Assembly: GCF_035818615.1 (NCBI RefSeq) | Contig: NZ_JAYKZY010000002.1 | Location: 374,501-438,500, forward strand | Source: Sphingobium sp. CR2-8 | GTDB taxonomy: Bacteria > Pseudomonadota > Alphaproteobacteria > Sphingomonadales > Sphingomonadaceae | DNA length: 64,000 nucleotides | Reading direction: 5' to 3' | Shown: one piece after another, positions 8,636 to 18,297 of the stretch | Numbering within the stretch: position 1 is the first letter of the stretch | How the letters are laid out: every line of letters begins with the position of its first letter | Notes under the pieces: model-generated | The model's input: only the letters and a program-made list of their open reading frames with translations | Databases searched by the model: none | What the model was told of the DNA's origin: nothing | Made by a program: the position numbers and the translations under genes

Positions 8636-10342
8636 TTACTTCGTCGCCGTTGCGGTGCTCAGCACCGGATGGCGGCGATACAGCCACCATTGCTGCGCCA
8701 TCGACAGGCAGTTGTTGGTGATCCAGTAGACCAGCAGGCCCGCCGCGAACGGCGCCATGATGAACATCATCATCCACGGCATGATCGAAAAAATCTGCTG
8801 CTGCATCGGGTCCATCTGTGCGGGGTTCAGCTTGAACTGGAAATACATGCTGATGCCCAGCAGCAGCGCCAGCACACCGATCGCCAGGAAGGACGGCGGG
8901 GTGAAGGGCAGCAGGCCGAACAGGTTCAGGATATGCAGCGGGTCGGGCGCGGACAGATCCTTGATCCACAGCACGAAGGGCTGGTGGCGCATTTCGATCG
9001 TCAGCATCAGCACCTTGTAGAGTGCGAAGAAGATCGGGATCTGGATGAAGATGGGCAGGCAGCCCGCCAGCGGATTGACCTTTTCCGTCTTGTAGAGCGC
9101 CATCATCTCCTGCTGGAGGCGTGGCTTGTCGTCCTTATACTTCTCTTGCAGCGCCTTCATCTTGGGCTGCACCGCGCGCATCGCCGCCATGCTGGCGAAC
9201 TGGCGCTGGGCGACGGGGAACATCAGCGCGCGGACCACGAAGGTCAGGCAGATGATGGCCACACCGAAATTGCCGAGCGTTTCGAACAGCCAGTGGAGCA
9301 GCGCGAAGATCGGCTGTTCGAACCAGTAGAACCAGCCCCAGTCGATCGCGCGGTCGAACAGCTTCACGCCGTCGCGCTCATAGGCCTGGAGCGTCTTCAC
9401 TTCCTTCGCGCCGACATAGAGGCGGATGGTCTGCGTCGCGGCCTTGCCGGGCGCGAGCATGGTCGAACCCAGCGCCGCGTCCGCCTGATATTGCGTACCG
9501 GCGCCCTTGCGGAACTGACCCGCGAAATCGGCGTCGGTTCCGGGCACCAGCGCGGAGAGCCAATATTTGTCGGTAAAGCCGATCCAGCCGCCCTTGGACT
9601 GGAAGCTCTGGGTCGACGGCCCCTTGTCCAGATCCTTGTAGTTGACGTCGTAATTGGCTGCGCCGTTGAAAACGCCCATTGGCCCCACATGGATGGTCCA
9701 GGTGTCGGGGTCCTTGGGTATGCCGTTGCGGCTGATATAGCTGTAGGGCTTGACCGCCACTGCGCCCGTGCCGCTGTTCGACACCTTCTGCGCGGCGGAA
9801 ATCATGTAATTCTGATCAACGCTCAGGCGGATTTCGAACAGCTGCCCCGCGCCGTTATTCCAGGTCAGCGTCACCGGGCTGGTCGGCGTCAGTTCGCTGC
9901 CCTGCGCGGTCCAGAGCGTATCCTTGTTCGGGGTCTTCAGACCCTCGCCCTGCCAGCCGAAGCCTGCGAAATAAGCGTCCTGCGTGCCGCTGGGGCTGTA
10001 GAGGCGGACGGCGGGCGAATCCTTGGCGATCGTTTCGCGATAGGTCGGCAGCACGATATCGTCGATGCGCGCGCCCTTCAGGTTGATCGATCCGGTGAGT
10101 TTAGGCGTGCGGATCGGCACACGCGGGCTTTCCTTGAGCACGATGGCGCGGTCGCGAATCGCGCCGATGCTGTCCGCTGCCGGATCGGCGTTGGGATTGG
10201 CGACGGGCGTTTGTTTTCCGCCTTCGATCTTAGTCGCGGGCGGATTGGCCGCCGGAAAGAAATAATGCGAGACATAGGGCCAGCCGAACAGGATCGCCGC
10301 GGTCAGCAACACCGCCAGAATGATATTCTTCTTGTCGTCCAC
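8636..10342 (-). CDS. yidC: Membrane protein insertase YidC
   Basis: The 568-residue protein has the Gram-negative YidC layout. An N-terminal membrane anchor ([25 protein letters not shown]) is followed by a large periplasmic beta domain at about residues 60-340, then the conserved five-helix insertase core ([63 protein letters not shown]). YidC inserts and folds inner-membrane proteins with or without SecYEG. It follows yidD by 29 bases in the conserved housekeeping block. Confidence 0.97.
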   Translation of the reverse strand: MDDKKNIILAVLLTAAILFGWPYVSHYFFPAANPPATKIEGGKQTPVANPNADPAADSIGAIRDRAIVLKESPRVPIRTPKLTGSINLKGARIDDIVLPTYRETIAKDSPAVRLYSPSGTQDAYFAGFGWQGEGLKTPNKDTLWTAQGSELTPTSPVTLTWNNGAGQLFEIRLSVDQNYMISAAQKVSNSGTGAVAVKPYSYISRNGIPKDPDTWTIHVGPMGVFNGAANYDVNYKDLDKGPSTQSFQSKGGWIGFTDKYWLSALVPGTDADFAGQFRKGAGTQYQADAALGSTMLAPGKAATQTIRLYVGAKEVKTLQAYERDGVKLFDRAIDWGWFYWFEQPIFALLHWLFETLGNFGVAIICLTFVVRALMFPVAQRQFASMAAMRAVQPKMKALQEKYKDDKPRLQQEMMALYKTEKVNPLAGCLPIFIQIPIFFALYKVLMLTIEMRHQPFVLWIKDLSAPDPLHILNLFGLLPFTPPSFLAIGVLALLLGISMYFQFKLNPAQMDPMQQQIFSIMPWMMMFIMAPFAAGLLVYWITNNCLSMAQQWWLYRRHPVLSTATATK

Positions 10343-10371
10343 GTGTTCGGCTCCGCCGTCTTATATCTGTG

Positions 10372-10584
10372 TCAGGGGACCGGGTCGTAGCCCGACCCGC
10401 CCCATGGGTGGCATCGCATTAGCCGCTTGAACCCCAACCAGCTACCCTTGATCGCGCCATATTTGCCGATCGCGACAATTGCATATTCCGAGCAGGACGG
10501 GGAGTAGCGGCAAGTGGGGGGCAGGATGCGCGAAGGGCCGATCTGCCAGAAGCGCGCGATCAGGATAAGCAGCCGGGCAATCAC
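10372..10584 (-). CDS. yidD: Membrane protein insertion efficiency factor YidD
   Basis: The 70-residue protein carries the diagnostic core [17 protein letters not shown]...GWLGFKR-type segment and the [12 protein letters not shown] end. YidD assists YidC-dependent insertion at the inner face of the membrane. It starts with GTG at 10584, overlapping the TGA stop of rnpA by 4 bases (GTGA), so it is translationally coupled to rnpA, as in many bacteria. Confidence 0.95.
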   Translation of the reverse strand: MIARLLILIARFWQIGPSRILPPTCRYSPSCSEYAIVAIGKYGAIKGSWLGFKRLMRCHPWGGSGYDPVP

Positions 10585-11078
10585 GATTCGGGTGCTTCAT
10601 GTTCCCGCGCAGGCGGGAACCCAGTTCCGCCATCGCCTATCGTCGCGCCATCGGGACTGGACTCACGCTTTCGCGGGAGCGCGTCGCTCTTTCTGGCGGC
10701 AGGCCTTTTGGCAACAGACCCGGATTTTCCGCGTGACGGCCCGCGCGGCGGATCGATCGGCCGCGTCATGATCTTGCCCAGCGCCTTGCCCAGCTCGGCG
10801 TGCAACAGGGCGAAGTCACGCTCGATCCCGCCTTCGCGGCCGATCAGCACATGGTCCGCCCCGGCGATGCCGTGGGTTGGCAGCAGTTCGCGCGCCAGAA
10901 CGCGAAAGCGGCGCTTCATCCTGTTGCGGATGACGGCGCCGCCGATCTTCTTGGTAACTGTAATGCCGATCCGCATGGCCGGATCGCCGTCGCCGCGTTC
11001 GCGCACCAGCAGGACGAATCCCGGCATCGGCGCGCGACGTCCACGATTGGCCGCCAGAAAATCCGCACGCCTGCTCAT
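10581..11078 (-). CDS. rnpA: Ribonuclease P protein component, with a repeat-derived C-terminal tail
   Basis: The 165-residue RnpA carries the RNR-type RNA-binding motif ([22 protein letters not shown]) and the following helix ([17 protein letters not shown]). It binds the RNase P RNA in tRNA 5' maturation. After about residue 115 the normal family end is followed by some 50 extra residues, the last 30 encoded by a palindromic repeat (10601-10682). The start is uncertain: ATG 11078 has no clear Shine-Dalgarno; the frame is open upstream through rpmH. It lies just after rpmH and overlaps yidD. Confidence 0.9.
   Translation of the reverse strand: MSRRADFLAANRGRRAPMPGFVLLVRERGDGDPAMRIGITVTKKIGGAVIRNRMKRRFRVLARELLPTHGIAGADHVLIGREGGIERDFALLHAELGKALGKIMTRPIDPPRGPSRGKSGSVAKRPAARKSDALPRKRESSPDGATIGDGGTGFPPAREHEAPES
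10601..10682. repeat. Palindromic repeat inside the 3' coding end of rnpA
   Basis: A perfect stem-loop GTTCCCGC-GCAG-GCGGGAAC (10601-10620) is followed by an imperfect dyad (CCAGTTCC...GGGACTGG, 10621-10660) and a further CGCTTTCGCGGGAGCG segment. The block is read in frame by rnpA and gives a tail containing [10 protein letters not shown] and GTGFPPARE. It resembles the dispersed hairpin repeats common between genes in sphingomonads. Confidence 0.65.
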
Positions 11079-11113
11079 AATGGCAGGCGCGACGGTCTCT
11101 CGCGGCGTTTCGA

Positions 11114-11248
11114 TCAGGCGCTCAGGCTCTTGCGACCGCGCGAACGGCGGGCGCGAATCACATTGCGGCCACCGGGGGTCGCCATGCGAGCGCGAAAACC
11201 GTGACGGCGCTTCCGAACCAGATTGCTCGGCTGAAAAGTGCGCTTCAT
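11114..11248 (-). CDS. rpmH: 50S ribosomal protein L34
   Basis: The 44-residue product begins [19 protein letters not shown] and ends [11 protein letters not shown], which is L34 over its full length. It lies in a different frame from the long open frame of rnpA and is too short for most ORF lists. A GAGGAA Shine-Dalgarno precedes the ATG at 11248. The stop is 35 bases before the rnpA start, in the universal rpmH-rnpA order. It heads the leftward block through engB. Confidence 0.97.
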   Translation of the reverse strand: MKRTFQPSNLVRKRRHGFRARMATPGGRNVIRARRSRGRKSLSA

Positions 11249-11288
11249 CGTTCATTCCTCAAAAAACAACTAGAGAATCGGGCGTGAC

Positions 11289-11314
11289 AAAAAAGGGCCG
11301 CCAAAGCAGCGGCC
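11289..11314 (-). terminator. Intrinsic terminator after the DsbA/M48 operon
   Basis: On the minus strand the stem GGCCGC-7 nt-GCGGCC is followed by C and six Ts. It lies between the end of the dsbA-like gene and rpmH, and so separates the two leftward transcription units. The stem is only 6 bp but all G-C. Confidence 0.7.
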
Positions 11315-11380
11315 GCATGGTCAGGGGGCGTCCGATAGGCAAAAGGGGGGGCAAGTCAATGGTGGAAGCACGCCATAGCT

Positions 11381-11444
11381 CCGTTCGGTTCGAGCCTGTC
11401 GAGAACCCAAGCGGAAGGGTTCTCGACAGGCTCGAACCGAACGG
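11381..11444. repeat. Dispersed palindrome, copy 2 (perfect 28-bp arms)
   Basis: The arms at 11381-11408 (beginning CCGTTCGGTTCGAGCCTG) and 11417-11444 are perfect inverted repeats over 28 bases with an 8-base loop. It lies 7 bases beyond the stop of the dsbA-like gene, within its likely 3' untranslated region and upstream of the terminator at 11289-11314. Intact arms suggest recent origin or selection. Confidence 0.9.
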
Positions 11445-11451
11445 AAGCGGG

Positions 11452-12219
11452 TTATTTCCCCCGCGCGCTCGCCACGCCTGCCTTGAGCGCGTCATAACCC
11501 ACCGCGCCGTTCAGCACCTGGCCGCCGATCACGAAGGTCGGGGTGCCGCTGGCCTGCAATTTCTGGGCAAGCGCGATGTTGGACTGGATTTCGGCGTCAT
11601 ATTTGGTCGATGCGATCGCCGATTCGGCTTCCGACTTGCTAATCCCGGCCTTGGCCGCCGCCGCCACGATCGTGTCGTGCGTGACCTTGCCCGCCCCGTA
11701 CAGCGCCTTGTGATAGGCCATATATTGCCCGTGCTCGGCCGCCAGCAGCGACACCTTGGCCGCCTCGCCGCTCTGTTCCGACAGGATCGGCAGTTCGCGA
11801 TAGACGACCTTTACCTTCGCGTCGCCCGCGACCAGCTTGGCCAGGTCAGGCAACGAGGCGCGGCAATAGCCGCACGCATAGTCGAAAAATTCGACCACGG
11901 TGACGTCGGCATTGGCCGCGCCTTCCCAAGCACCCGCATAAGGGGTTTCCAATGCGCTGCGGCTGGCGTCGATCGTGCCCGACATCCGCTTGGCCTGAAG
12001 CTTCTCCACCGCCTGCGGGATGATTTCGGGATGCTCCAATATATAGTCGTGCACGATCTTTTCGATCGCGGCTTTATCGGTAGCATTGACGCTGGCGGGT
12101 GCCTGCACCGCGAACGCGGTGCCGGCGGCGGCCGCTAGGAGGGCGAAGGCGCCAAGGGTCATCTGGATCGTCCTGTTGGAAAGGGCCGCGCGAAAGCTGG
12201 GCCGGGTCTGGGCTGTCAT
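11452..12219 (-). CDS. DsbA family periplasmic thiol-disulfide protein
   Basis: The 255-residue protein has a hydrophobic export segment (MTLGAFALLAAAAGTAFA, residues 20-37), a helical N-terminal region (IEKIVHDYILEHPEIIPQAVEKLQAK) and a thioredoxin-fold domain. The redox motif CGYC is at 116-119 and the cis-Pro loop is SGTPTFV. The N-terminal extension resembles ScsC/Com1-type DsbA proteins, which may oligomerise. It probably oxidises or isomerises disulfides in the periplasm. It starts 2 bases after the stop of the M48 protease gene. Met20 is a possible alternative start. Confidence 0.88.
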   Translation of the reverse strand: MTAQTRPSFRAALSNRTIQMTLGAFALLAAAAGTAFAVQAPASVNATDKAAIEKIVHDYILEHPEIIPQAVEKLQAKRMSGTIDASRSALETPYAGAWEGAANADVTVVEFFDYACGYCRASLPDLAKLVAGDAKVKVVYRELPILSEQSGEAAKVSLLAAEHGQYMAYHKALYGAGKVTHDTIVAAAAKAGISKSEAESAIASTKYDAEIQSNIALAQKLQASGTPTFVIGGQVLNGAVGYDALKAGVASARGK

Positions 12220-12221
12220 AT

Positions 12222-13571
12222 CTATCTTTTCTTGCGCTGCTGCTCGATCGCCGCGCGGGATGTCATCGCGATATCCTGCGCCCGCAGATAGTCAACCGTC
12301 CCGGCTGGCAATCCCTGCATCGCGGCGTCCGCGCTGCGCAGCGCCATGGGATGCTGCCCCATCATCGCATAGCGTTCCGCCGTCGCCAACGCGGCGCGCG
12401 GCGTATCGCCGCGCCGCGCGTATACGACGCCCAACTGATACCAGGCGAAGGGATTTTCCCGGTCGCGCTGGACGGCCAGGCGCAACACCTGTTCGGCTTC
12501 GGCGAAATTGCTCTCATCCTCGGTCGCGATCAGCGCGTGGGACAACAGCACGGAAATGAGCGGCTGGCTGGTGATCTTCACCGCTTCGCGCAGGGGCGCT
12601 ATGGCGTCCTTGGGGCGGCCGCTTTCCAGCAATATCTGCCCCTTCAATTCCAGAAAATAGGGGTCGTGCGGCGCGGCGGCGAGCAGGGCGTCGGCTTCCT
12701 CCAGCGCCTTTTGCGGATAGGCGCTCTTATGCCAGGCATAGGCGCGCGCATAATGAGCGGGCAGCGACTGGTCGGTCTCGGGATATTTGCGCAGCGTTTG
12801 CGTGGGTTCGGACACGAAGCCGATCAGCTTGGCCTTGATCCGTTCGAACCGCGCCTCCAACGCCTTGTCCACCGGCCGGTCCCAGGCGGGATCGACGCTA
12901 TAGACTTCGCGCAGCACATTGATGCGCTCGCCCGACAGCGGATGGGTGCGCCCATAACTATTGTCCTGCGGGATCGCGAGGCGATATTCCTGATTTTGCA
13001 GCTTCTTGAAGAATTCCAGGCTGCCCTTGCCGCTTAGCCCCGCCTTCGACAAATAGCGCGCGCCGGCCAGGTCGGCGGAGCTTTCCTGTCCGCGCGAAAA
13101 GGCCAGGAACTTGCTCATCGCCGCCTGCTGGCCCAGACCCATAATGCCCATGCCCGCTTCCGCGCCGCCTGCCGCGATGGCGGCCGCCCCCAGCACCAGG
13201 CTGAGCAGCGTGACGCTGGTCGCTTCCTTGATCCCTTCGCCCGAGCGGATGATATGGCCGCCCTCGATATGGCCCAGTTCGTGCGCGACCACGCCCTGCA
13301 ACTGGTTCACATTGTCGGCCTGCGCGATCAGGCCGCTATGCACCCAGACGATCTGCCCGCCCGCGACGAAGGCGTTGATCTCCGGATCGTTGATCACCAT
13401 CACCTGGACGTTGCGCGGGTCCATGCCCGCCGCCTTGACCAGCGGCCCCGACATGTCGGCCATGAAGGCTTCGGTTTCAGCGTCGCGCAATATCTGTTGC
13501 GCCATGGCGGGCCGCGCCATGAAAGCGAGCGCGGCGAGGGCCAGGATGCAGAGTTGGAAAGACCGCCGCAT
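12222..13571 (-). CDS. M48 family metalloprotease with TPR-like C-terminal region (BepA-like)
   Basis: The 449-residue exported protease has a signal peptide (MRRSFQLCILALAALAFMARPAMAQ), the zinc motif HELGH at residues 97-101 and the third-ligand region ESSADLAGARYL. From about residue 250 a helical repeat region with TPR character follows (YARAYAWHKSAYPQKALEEADALLAAAPHDPYFLELKGQILLESGRPKDAI). This layout matches periplasmic BepA-type proteases that check outer-membrane protein assembly. Pairing with a DsbA-like gene 2 bases downstream fits a shared envelope-folding role. I chose ATG 13571 for its signal peptide; the frame is open upstream. Confidence 0.9.
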   Translation of the reverse strand: MRRSFQLCILALAALAFMARPAMAQQILRDAETEAFMADMSGPLVKAAGMDPRNVQVMVINDPEINAFVAGGQIVWVHSGLIAQADNVNQLQGVVAHELGHIEGGHIIRSGEGIKEATSVTLLSLVLGAAAIAAGGAEAGMGIMGLGQQAAMSKFLAFSRGQESSADLAGARYLSKAGLSGKGSLEFFKKLQNQEYRLAIPQDNSYGRTHPLSGERINVLREVYSVDPAWDRPVDKALEARFERIKAKLIGFVSEPTQTLRKYPETDQSLPAHYARAYAWHKSAYPQKALEEADALLAAAPHDPYFLELKGQILLESGRPKDAIAPLREAVKITSQPLISVLLSHALIATEDESNFAEAEQVLRLAVQRDRENPFAWYQLGVVYARRGDTPRAALATAERYAMMGQHPMALRSADAAMQGLPAGTVDYLRAQDIAMTSRAAIEQQRKKR

Positions 13572-13661
13572 CAGGGGCGGCCTTGCGAGCAAAGAAGGCA
13601 GAAAGTCACGCGCGCCTGTTGCACGAACCGGGCTGAACCTGCCCTGAAGGCGCACCATAGG

Positions 13662-13708
13662 AAAAGCGCCGCTGCGCGCCGGTCGTGACCGGAAGAGCAG
13701 CGGCGCTT
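13662..13708 (-). terminator. Terminator downstream of rne
   Basis: A perfect 12-bp stem AAGCGCCGCTGC/GCAGCGGCGCTT (13664-13675 with 13697-13708) contains an inner CCGGT/ACCGG hairpin and is followed on the minus strand by TTTTC. It separates rne from the M48 protease gene. Confidence 0.75.
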
Positions 13709-13732
13709 GTTCATTCTGACGTTCGCCCGGTC

Positions 13733-16495
13733 TTACTGACCGAAGGTGCGCTGCCACCAGCCACGACGCGGCTCGCCATTGTCGCCTTCGCCCTCATCGC
13801 CGGCATTGTTGTCGGCGGTTTCGGGAGTGGGCGCTTGCGGCGCGGCGTCCTGCGCTACCGGTTCGGCGGCGGGTGCTGCGTCCTCTACGTCGGCTTCGGC
13901 GACAACCTTCTTCCGGCGCGTACGCTTGGGCTTGGCCGGGGCCTCTTCGGCCACGGGTTCCGCCGTCGCTTCGTCGGCGATCGACGGGGCGGCAGGCGCT
14001 GCGTCCTCTGCAGCGACATCCGCCTTCTTGCGACGGGTGCGCTTGGGCTTAGCGGGCGCTTCCTCGGCGACGGCTTCGACCGGCTCGGCGGCTGCGACAG
14101 GTTCGACGGGCGCTTGCGCTACCGGCTCGGCATCCGCCTTGGGCTTACGAGCGCGGGGGCGACGACGGGTCTTGGGCGCGTCCTCGGCGGGCGCGTCCTC
14201 GACCACGGCTTCGACCACCGGTTCAGCGGCTTCAGCCACGGGCTCGGCCTGCTCGGCTTCGCCAGCATCCGCTTCGACCGTCGTGGCGTCTTCGCCACCC
14301 TCGCGACGGCGACGACCACCACGACGACCACGACGACCACGACGGCGGGCGCCGCCTTCCTCGTCGTCACCGGCTGCGGCTTCCACCGGCGCGTCGACCG
14401 CCTCGCTGGTGGCTTCCTCGTCCAATTCGGCATCACCCTCGGCATCCGCATCGGCGGTGTCGCCAGCCTCTTCCTCGCCGCCTTCGCCGCGATTCTCCTC
14501 GCGCTGTCCGCCACGACGGCGACGGCGGCGACGACGACGGCGACCACCGTCGCGATCTTCGTCCCCGCGTTCGCCACGATCGCTGCGTTCTTCGCGCTCG
14601 GATTCGACTTCGGCTTCGGCCTCCTCGACCTCTTCCTCTTCTTCCTCCTCGATGACGTCCAGATCGTCATCCTCTTCCGGCAGGGGCGCGTAGCTCACGA
14701 CACGCTCGGGGCGCGGCCCGCTGGCCTCGACCGACATGCGCGCGCCTTCGACTTCGCCATCGGGCAGGATTTCGATCCGCACGCCATAGCGCTGCTCGAT
14801 CTCGTCCAGTTCGGCGCGCTTGTTGTTCAGCACGTAGAAGGCCGCTTCCTGGCTGGCGCGCAGGGTGATGAGGTTGCCGCGACCGCGCGCCGCTTCCTCT
14901 TCCAGCATGCGCAGCGCGCCCAGGCCCGCCGACGATGCGGTACGGACCAGGCCGGTGCCTTCGCAATGCGGGCACTGGCGGGTGGACGCTTCCAGCACGC
15001 CGGTGCGCAGGCGCTGGCGGCTCATTTCCATCAGGCCAAAGCCCGAGATGCGGCCGACCTGGATGCGCGCGCGATCGTCGCGCAGCGCTTCCTTCATCGC
15101 CTTCTCGACCTTGCGGATGTTGGAGTTCACCTCCATGTCGATGAAGTCAATCACGACCAGGCCCGCCATGTCGCGCAGGCGCAACTGACGCGCGATTTCG
15201 CGCGCGGCTTCCAGGTTGGTGGCGACGGCGGTCTGTTCGATCCCATGTTCGCGGGTCGACCGGCCGGAGTTGATGTCGATCGACACCAAGGCTTCGGTCG
15301 GGTTGATGACCAGATAGCCGCCTGATTTCAGCTGCACGACCGGATTATACATGGCCGCCAGCTGTTCTTCGACGCTGGCGCGCTGGAACAGCGATACCGG
15401 GTCGGCATATTGCTTCACGCGGCGCACATGGCTGGGCATCAGGAGGCGCATGAAATCCTTGGCCGCGCGATAGCCATGCTCGCCCTCGACGATGACTTCC
15501 TCAATATCCTTGTTGTAGATATCGCGGATCGCCCGCTTGATGAGGTCGCTGTCATTGTGGATCAGTGCGGGCGCGGCGGCGCTCAGCGTCTTTTCGCGAA
15601 TCTCGTCCCACAGGCGGGCCAGATAGTCGAAGTCGCGCTTGATCTCCGGCTTGGTGCGCTGAAGGCCAGCGGTGCGCACGATGCAGCCCATGGACGAGGG
15701 CAGCGCCATTTCGGCGATGATCGACTTCAACCGCTTGCGGTCGGCCGCATTGCTGATCTTGCGCGAAATGCCGCCGCCATGGCTGGTGTTGGGCATCAGT
15801 ACGCAATAGCGACCGGCCAGCGACAAATAGGTGGTCAGCGCCGCGCCCTTGTTGCCGCGTTCTTCCTTGACGACCTGAACCAGCAGCACCTGGCGGCGCT
15901 TGATGACGTCCTGGATCTTGTAGCGACGGCGCAGCGCCATGCGCTTGCGGCGCAGTTCGTCGGCGGCGTCGTCGCCACCTCGGCCGCGACCGCGTCCGCC
16001 ACCACGGCGGCCGTTCGGCGCGCCATTGGCCCCGTCGTTGCTGCCTTCGCCTTCGGGCTGCTCGCCTTCTTCGCCGCCTTCGTCATCGTCATGATGATGG
16101 GTCGCCTCGACATATTCGACGCCGCCCTCGGGCGCGATCGGGTCGTGGTCCAGCTCATGATCGTCGTCATCGTCGAAATCGGCGCGCAGCGCGGCCTCTT
16201 CCTCGGCATGGGCGCGCTCTTCGCGCAGCAGCGCTTCGCGGTCCTCACGCGGGATCTGGTAGTAATCGGGGTGGATTTCGCTGAATGCCAGGAAGCCGTG
16301 GCGGTTGCCGCCATAATCCACGAACGCCGCCTGGAGCGATGGCTCCACGCGGGTGACCTTGGCCAGGTAAATATTGCCCTTGAGCTGCTTGTGCTCTGCG
16401 GACTCGAAGTCGAACTCCTCGATCCGGTTACCCTTGACGACCGCGACCCGGGTCTCTTCCCGGTGGCGCGCATCGATCAGCATACGCATTGTCAT
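13733..16495 (-). CDS. rne: Ribonuclease E/G family protein
   Basis: The 920-residue endoribonuclease of the degradosome type has the start motif MRMLIDARHREETRVAVVKGNRIEEFDFE and an S1 domain (about 37-75 and 190-240) split by an insert rich in Asp/Glu, His and RGG (about 95-190). The catalytic domain has the metal-binding Asp motifs (LVSIDINSGR, VVIDFIDME) and the zinc-link CPHCEGTG. The C-terminal half, from about residue 640, is disordered, with alternating acidic and Arg/Lys blocks and two exact copies of VAEEAPAKPKRTRRKK. It matures rRNA and turns over mRNA. ATG 16495 has GGAG upstream. Confidence 0.95.
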   Translation of the reverse strand: MTMRMLIDARHREETRVAVVKGNRIEEFDFESAEHKQLKGNIYLAKVTRVEPSLQAAFVDYGGNRHGFLAFSEIHPDYYQIPREDREALLREERAHAEEEAALRADFDDDDDHELDHDPIAPEGGVEYVEATHHHDDDEGGEEGEQPEGEGSNDGANGAPNGRRGGGRGRGRGGDDAADELRRKRMALRRRYKIQDVIKRRQVLLVQVVKEERGNKGAALTTYLSLAGRYCVLMPNTSHGGGISRKISNAADRKRLKSIIAEMALPSSMGCIVRTAGLQRTKPEIKRDFDYLARLWDEIREKTLSAAAPALIHNDSDLIKRAIRDIYNKDIEEVIVEGEHGYRAAKDFMRLLMPSHVRRVKQYADPVSLFQRASVEEQLAAMYNPVVQLKSGGYLVINPTEALVSIDINSGRSTREHGIEQTAVATNLEAAREIARQLRLRDMAGLVVIDFIDMEVNSNIRKVEKAMKEALRDDRARIQVGRISGFGLMEMSRQRLRTGVLEASTRQCPHCEGTGLVRTASSAGLGALRMLEEEAARGRGNLITLRASQEAAFYVLNNKRAELDEIEQRYGVRIEILPDGEVEGARMSVEASGPRPERVVSYAPLPEEDDDLDVIEEEEEEEVEEAEAEVESEREERSDRGERGDEDRDGGRRRRRRRRRRGGQREENRGEGGEEEAGDTADADAEGDAELDEEATSEAVDAPVEAAAGDDEEGGARRRGRRGRRGGRRRREGGEDATTVEADAGEAEQAEPVAEAAEPVVEAVVEDAPAEDAPKTRRRPRARKPKADAEPVAQAPVEPVAAAEPVEAVAEEAPAKPKRTRRKKADVAAEDAAPAAPSIADEATAEPVAEEAPAKPKRTRRKKVVAEADVEDAAPAAEPVAQDAAPQAPTPETADNNAGDEGEGDNGEPRRGWWQRTFGQ

Positions 16496-16968
16496 GTAAA
16501 TGTCTCCGGCGTGGGCGGGCTGCGGCACAGGGCCGCGCCGCCACGCGATAGTGAAGGGACGGCCGGGCGCGCACCATGATGGGCGCGGATATCGGCATCG
16601 TCCGGGTTTGAAGGTGATTGTGCGCGTCTGCTGCGTCGGCAGGGCCGGACATATCGCCGGGCCGGACCATCCACGCCGCATCGCCCGTGACCGGGGCTAG
16701 CGTGGAATGGAAATCATGCCTCATGCAGCGTCAACCTGGTTGAAGCGCCATAAACGCAAGGAGTGCGTCCGTCGGTGCCTGTCTTGTCCTCCCCCAAGTC
16801 GCCGTACTATCGACAAGTCTTGCAGGAATATGAATGGGTAGCAGTCAAATAGCGACGGAGCAACGGTCGCCTGAAATATAATGCCGCGCCATCCGATGGC
16901 TGTGACCGATCGCATATTTGTCGTGAAGGGCGAGTTAACCGTCTCATTTTACCGGGTCAAAAGGGGCG
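16496..16968. other. Non-coding gap between divergent rne and amidase genes
   Basis: The 473 bases contain no credible coding sequence. They must hold the promoters of both divergent genes and a long rne leader, where autoregulation of RNase E is common. I could not pick a convincing -35/-10 pair or a stable element. Confidence 0.4.
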
Positions 16969-18297
16969 ATGCTTAATCCGGGGTTTAGCGTGGGGACGCT
17001 GAACGGATTAACCCGGATGACATTTGGCTGGACGGCCGATCGGAACGCGTTGCACAAGCGGCGCATGTTCCAAAGCCTTGCCCTGGCAGGCACGATATTG
17101 ATGGCGGTACCTGGCAGCGCCGGTGGTATTTCCGGCGTGGACGTGCAGGACGACCGGGTTGTCGTGCGCTTCGACGATCGCATCGACGGTGCGTCGGCAT
17201 TCCTGCTGGATTCGCCCCGCCGTATCGCCCTCGACATCCCGGGCGCACAGATGAGCCGGGGCAGCTTTTCCCCCGGCAACGGCGCGATCGCCGCGGTGCG
17301 GCAGGGGCAATTGAGCGACGGCACGGCGCGCGTGGTGCTGGACCTGTCCGTACCCGCGACGCTCGGCAATCCGCAAATGGCGCAGGACGGCAAATCGCTT
17401 AGCTTCTCGCTCCAGGGCGTCAGCGACGCCCGCTTCCGCACCGAACTGGGCAAGGGGCGGATGCGGTTCGATGCGCCGGTCGACATGGCGGCGCGCCCGC
17501 AAAAGCGCCTCCATTCGATCAGCGTCCCGATACCGGCCGCCGCGCGCGGCGTGTCTTTGCCGCCGGTGGAGGGCGCGCATGACGGCGCGCGGCCCCTGGT
17601 GGTGATCGACGCAGGCCATGGCGGCCATGATCCCGGCGCGATCAACCGGGAAAATGGGAAGCGCGAAAAGGATGTGACGCTGGCCATCGCCCAGGCGATT
17701 CGCGACCAGCTGGTCAAATCCGGCCGGGTGCGCGTGGCGCTGACCCGCGACGACGACAAATATCTGGTGTTGCAGGAACGCTATGGCATCGCGCGCAAGC
17801 TGGGCGCGGACCTGTTCATATCCGTCCACGCGGACGCAGCGGAAAATACCGAAGCGCATGGCGCCACCGTCTATACGCTGTCGGAAACCGCGTCCGACCG
17901 GGAGGCCGCCCGTCTGGCGGCGCGCGAAAACAAGGTCGACATCATCAACGGCGTCAATCTGGGCGGCCAGTCGGGCGACGTGTCCTCGATCCTCATCGAC
18001 CTGACGCAACGCGAATCGATGAACATCTCGGCCAATTTCGCCCGATTGCTCCAGCGCGAGGCCGCGCCCTATATGTCCTTCCGCAGCGCCTATCATCGCT
18101 TCGCCTCGCTGATGGTGCTGAAGGCGCCCGACACGCCGTCGGTATTGTTCGAAACCGGCTATATCAGCAATGCCGACGATGCGGCCTTCCTGTCGTCGCG
18201 CGAGGGGCAGGGGAAGATCGCCCGTGGCGTCGCCCGCGCGATCGAGGTGCATTTCGCCCGCAAGCTGGCGATGCGAAACGGCGCGGTGGGCGGCTAA
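16969..18297 (+). CDS. N-acetylmuramoyl-L-alanine amidase (AMIN + Amidase_3)
   Basis: The exported zinc amidase has an AMIN domain at about residues 45-150 (VDVQDDRVVVRFDDRIDGASAFLLDSPRRIALDIPG) and an Amidase_3 domain from about 205. The metal and catalytic residues are visible in DAGHGGHDPGA, the Glu of KREKDVTLAIAQAI, SVHADA and LFETGYISN. It cleaves peptide stems from peptidoglycan during cell separation. The start is uncertain: ATG 16969 has AAAAGG close by, while ATG 17017 would leave a more normal signal peptide (HKRRMFQSLALAGTILMAVPGSAG). It precedes PBP1A and prfB in a conserved alphaproteobacterial order. Confidence 0.92.
   Translation: MLNPGFSVGTLNGLTRMTFGWTADRNALHKRRMFQSLALAGTILMAVPGSAGGISGVDVQDDRVVVRFDDRIDGASAFLLDSPRRIALDIPGAQMSRGSFSPGNGAIAAVRQGQLSDGTARVVLDLSVPATLGNPQMAQDGKSLSFSLQGVSDARFRTELGKGRMRFDAPVDMAARPQKRLHSISVPIPAAARGVSLPPVEGAHDGARPLVVIDAGHGGHDPGAINRENGKREKDVTLAIAQAIRDQLVKSGRVRVALTRDDDKYLVLQERYGIARKLGADLFISVHADAAENTEAHGATVYTLSETASDREAARLAARENKVDIINGVNLGGQSGDVSSILIDLTQRESMNISANFARLLQREAAPYMSFRSAYHRFASLMVLKAPDTPSVLFETGYISNADDAAFLSSREGQGKIARGVARAIEVHFARKLAMRNGAVGG

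Noticed and set aside
11114..11500. Chromosomal replication origin near rpmH
   Set aside because: No dnaA or dnaN gene and no cluster of DnaA boxes is visible; the gene order alone is not evidence in alphaproteobacteria.
13733..15300. Tandem DNA repeat array or a plus-strand Ser/Thr-rich protein over the rne tail
   Set aside because: The repeats are low-complexity coding sequence of rne; the plus-strand frames are its antisense shadows.
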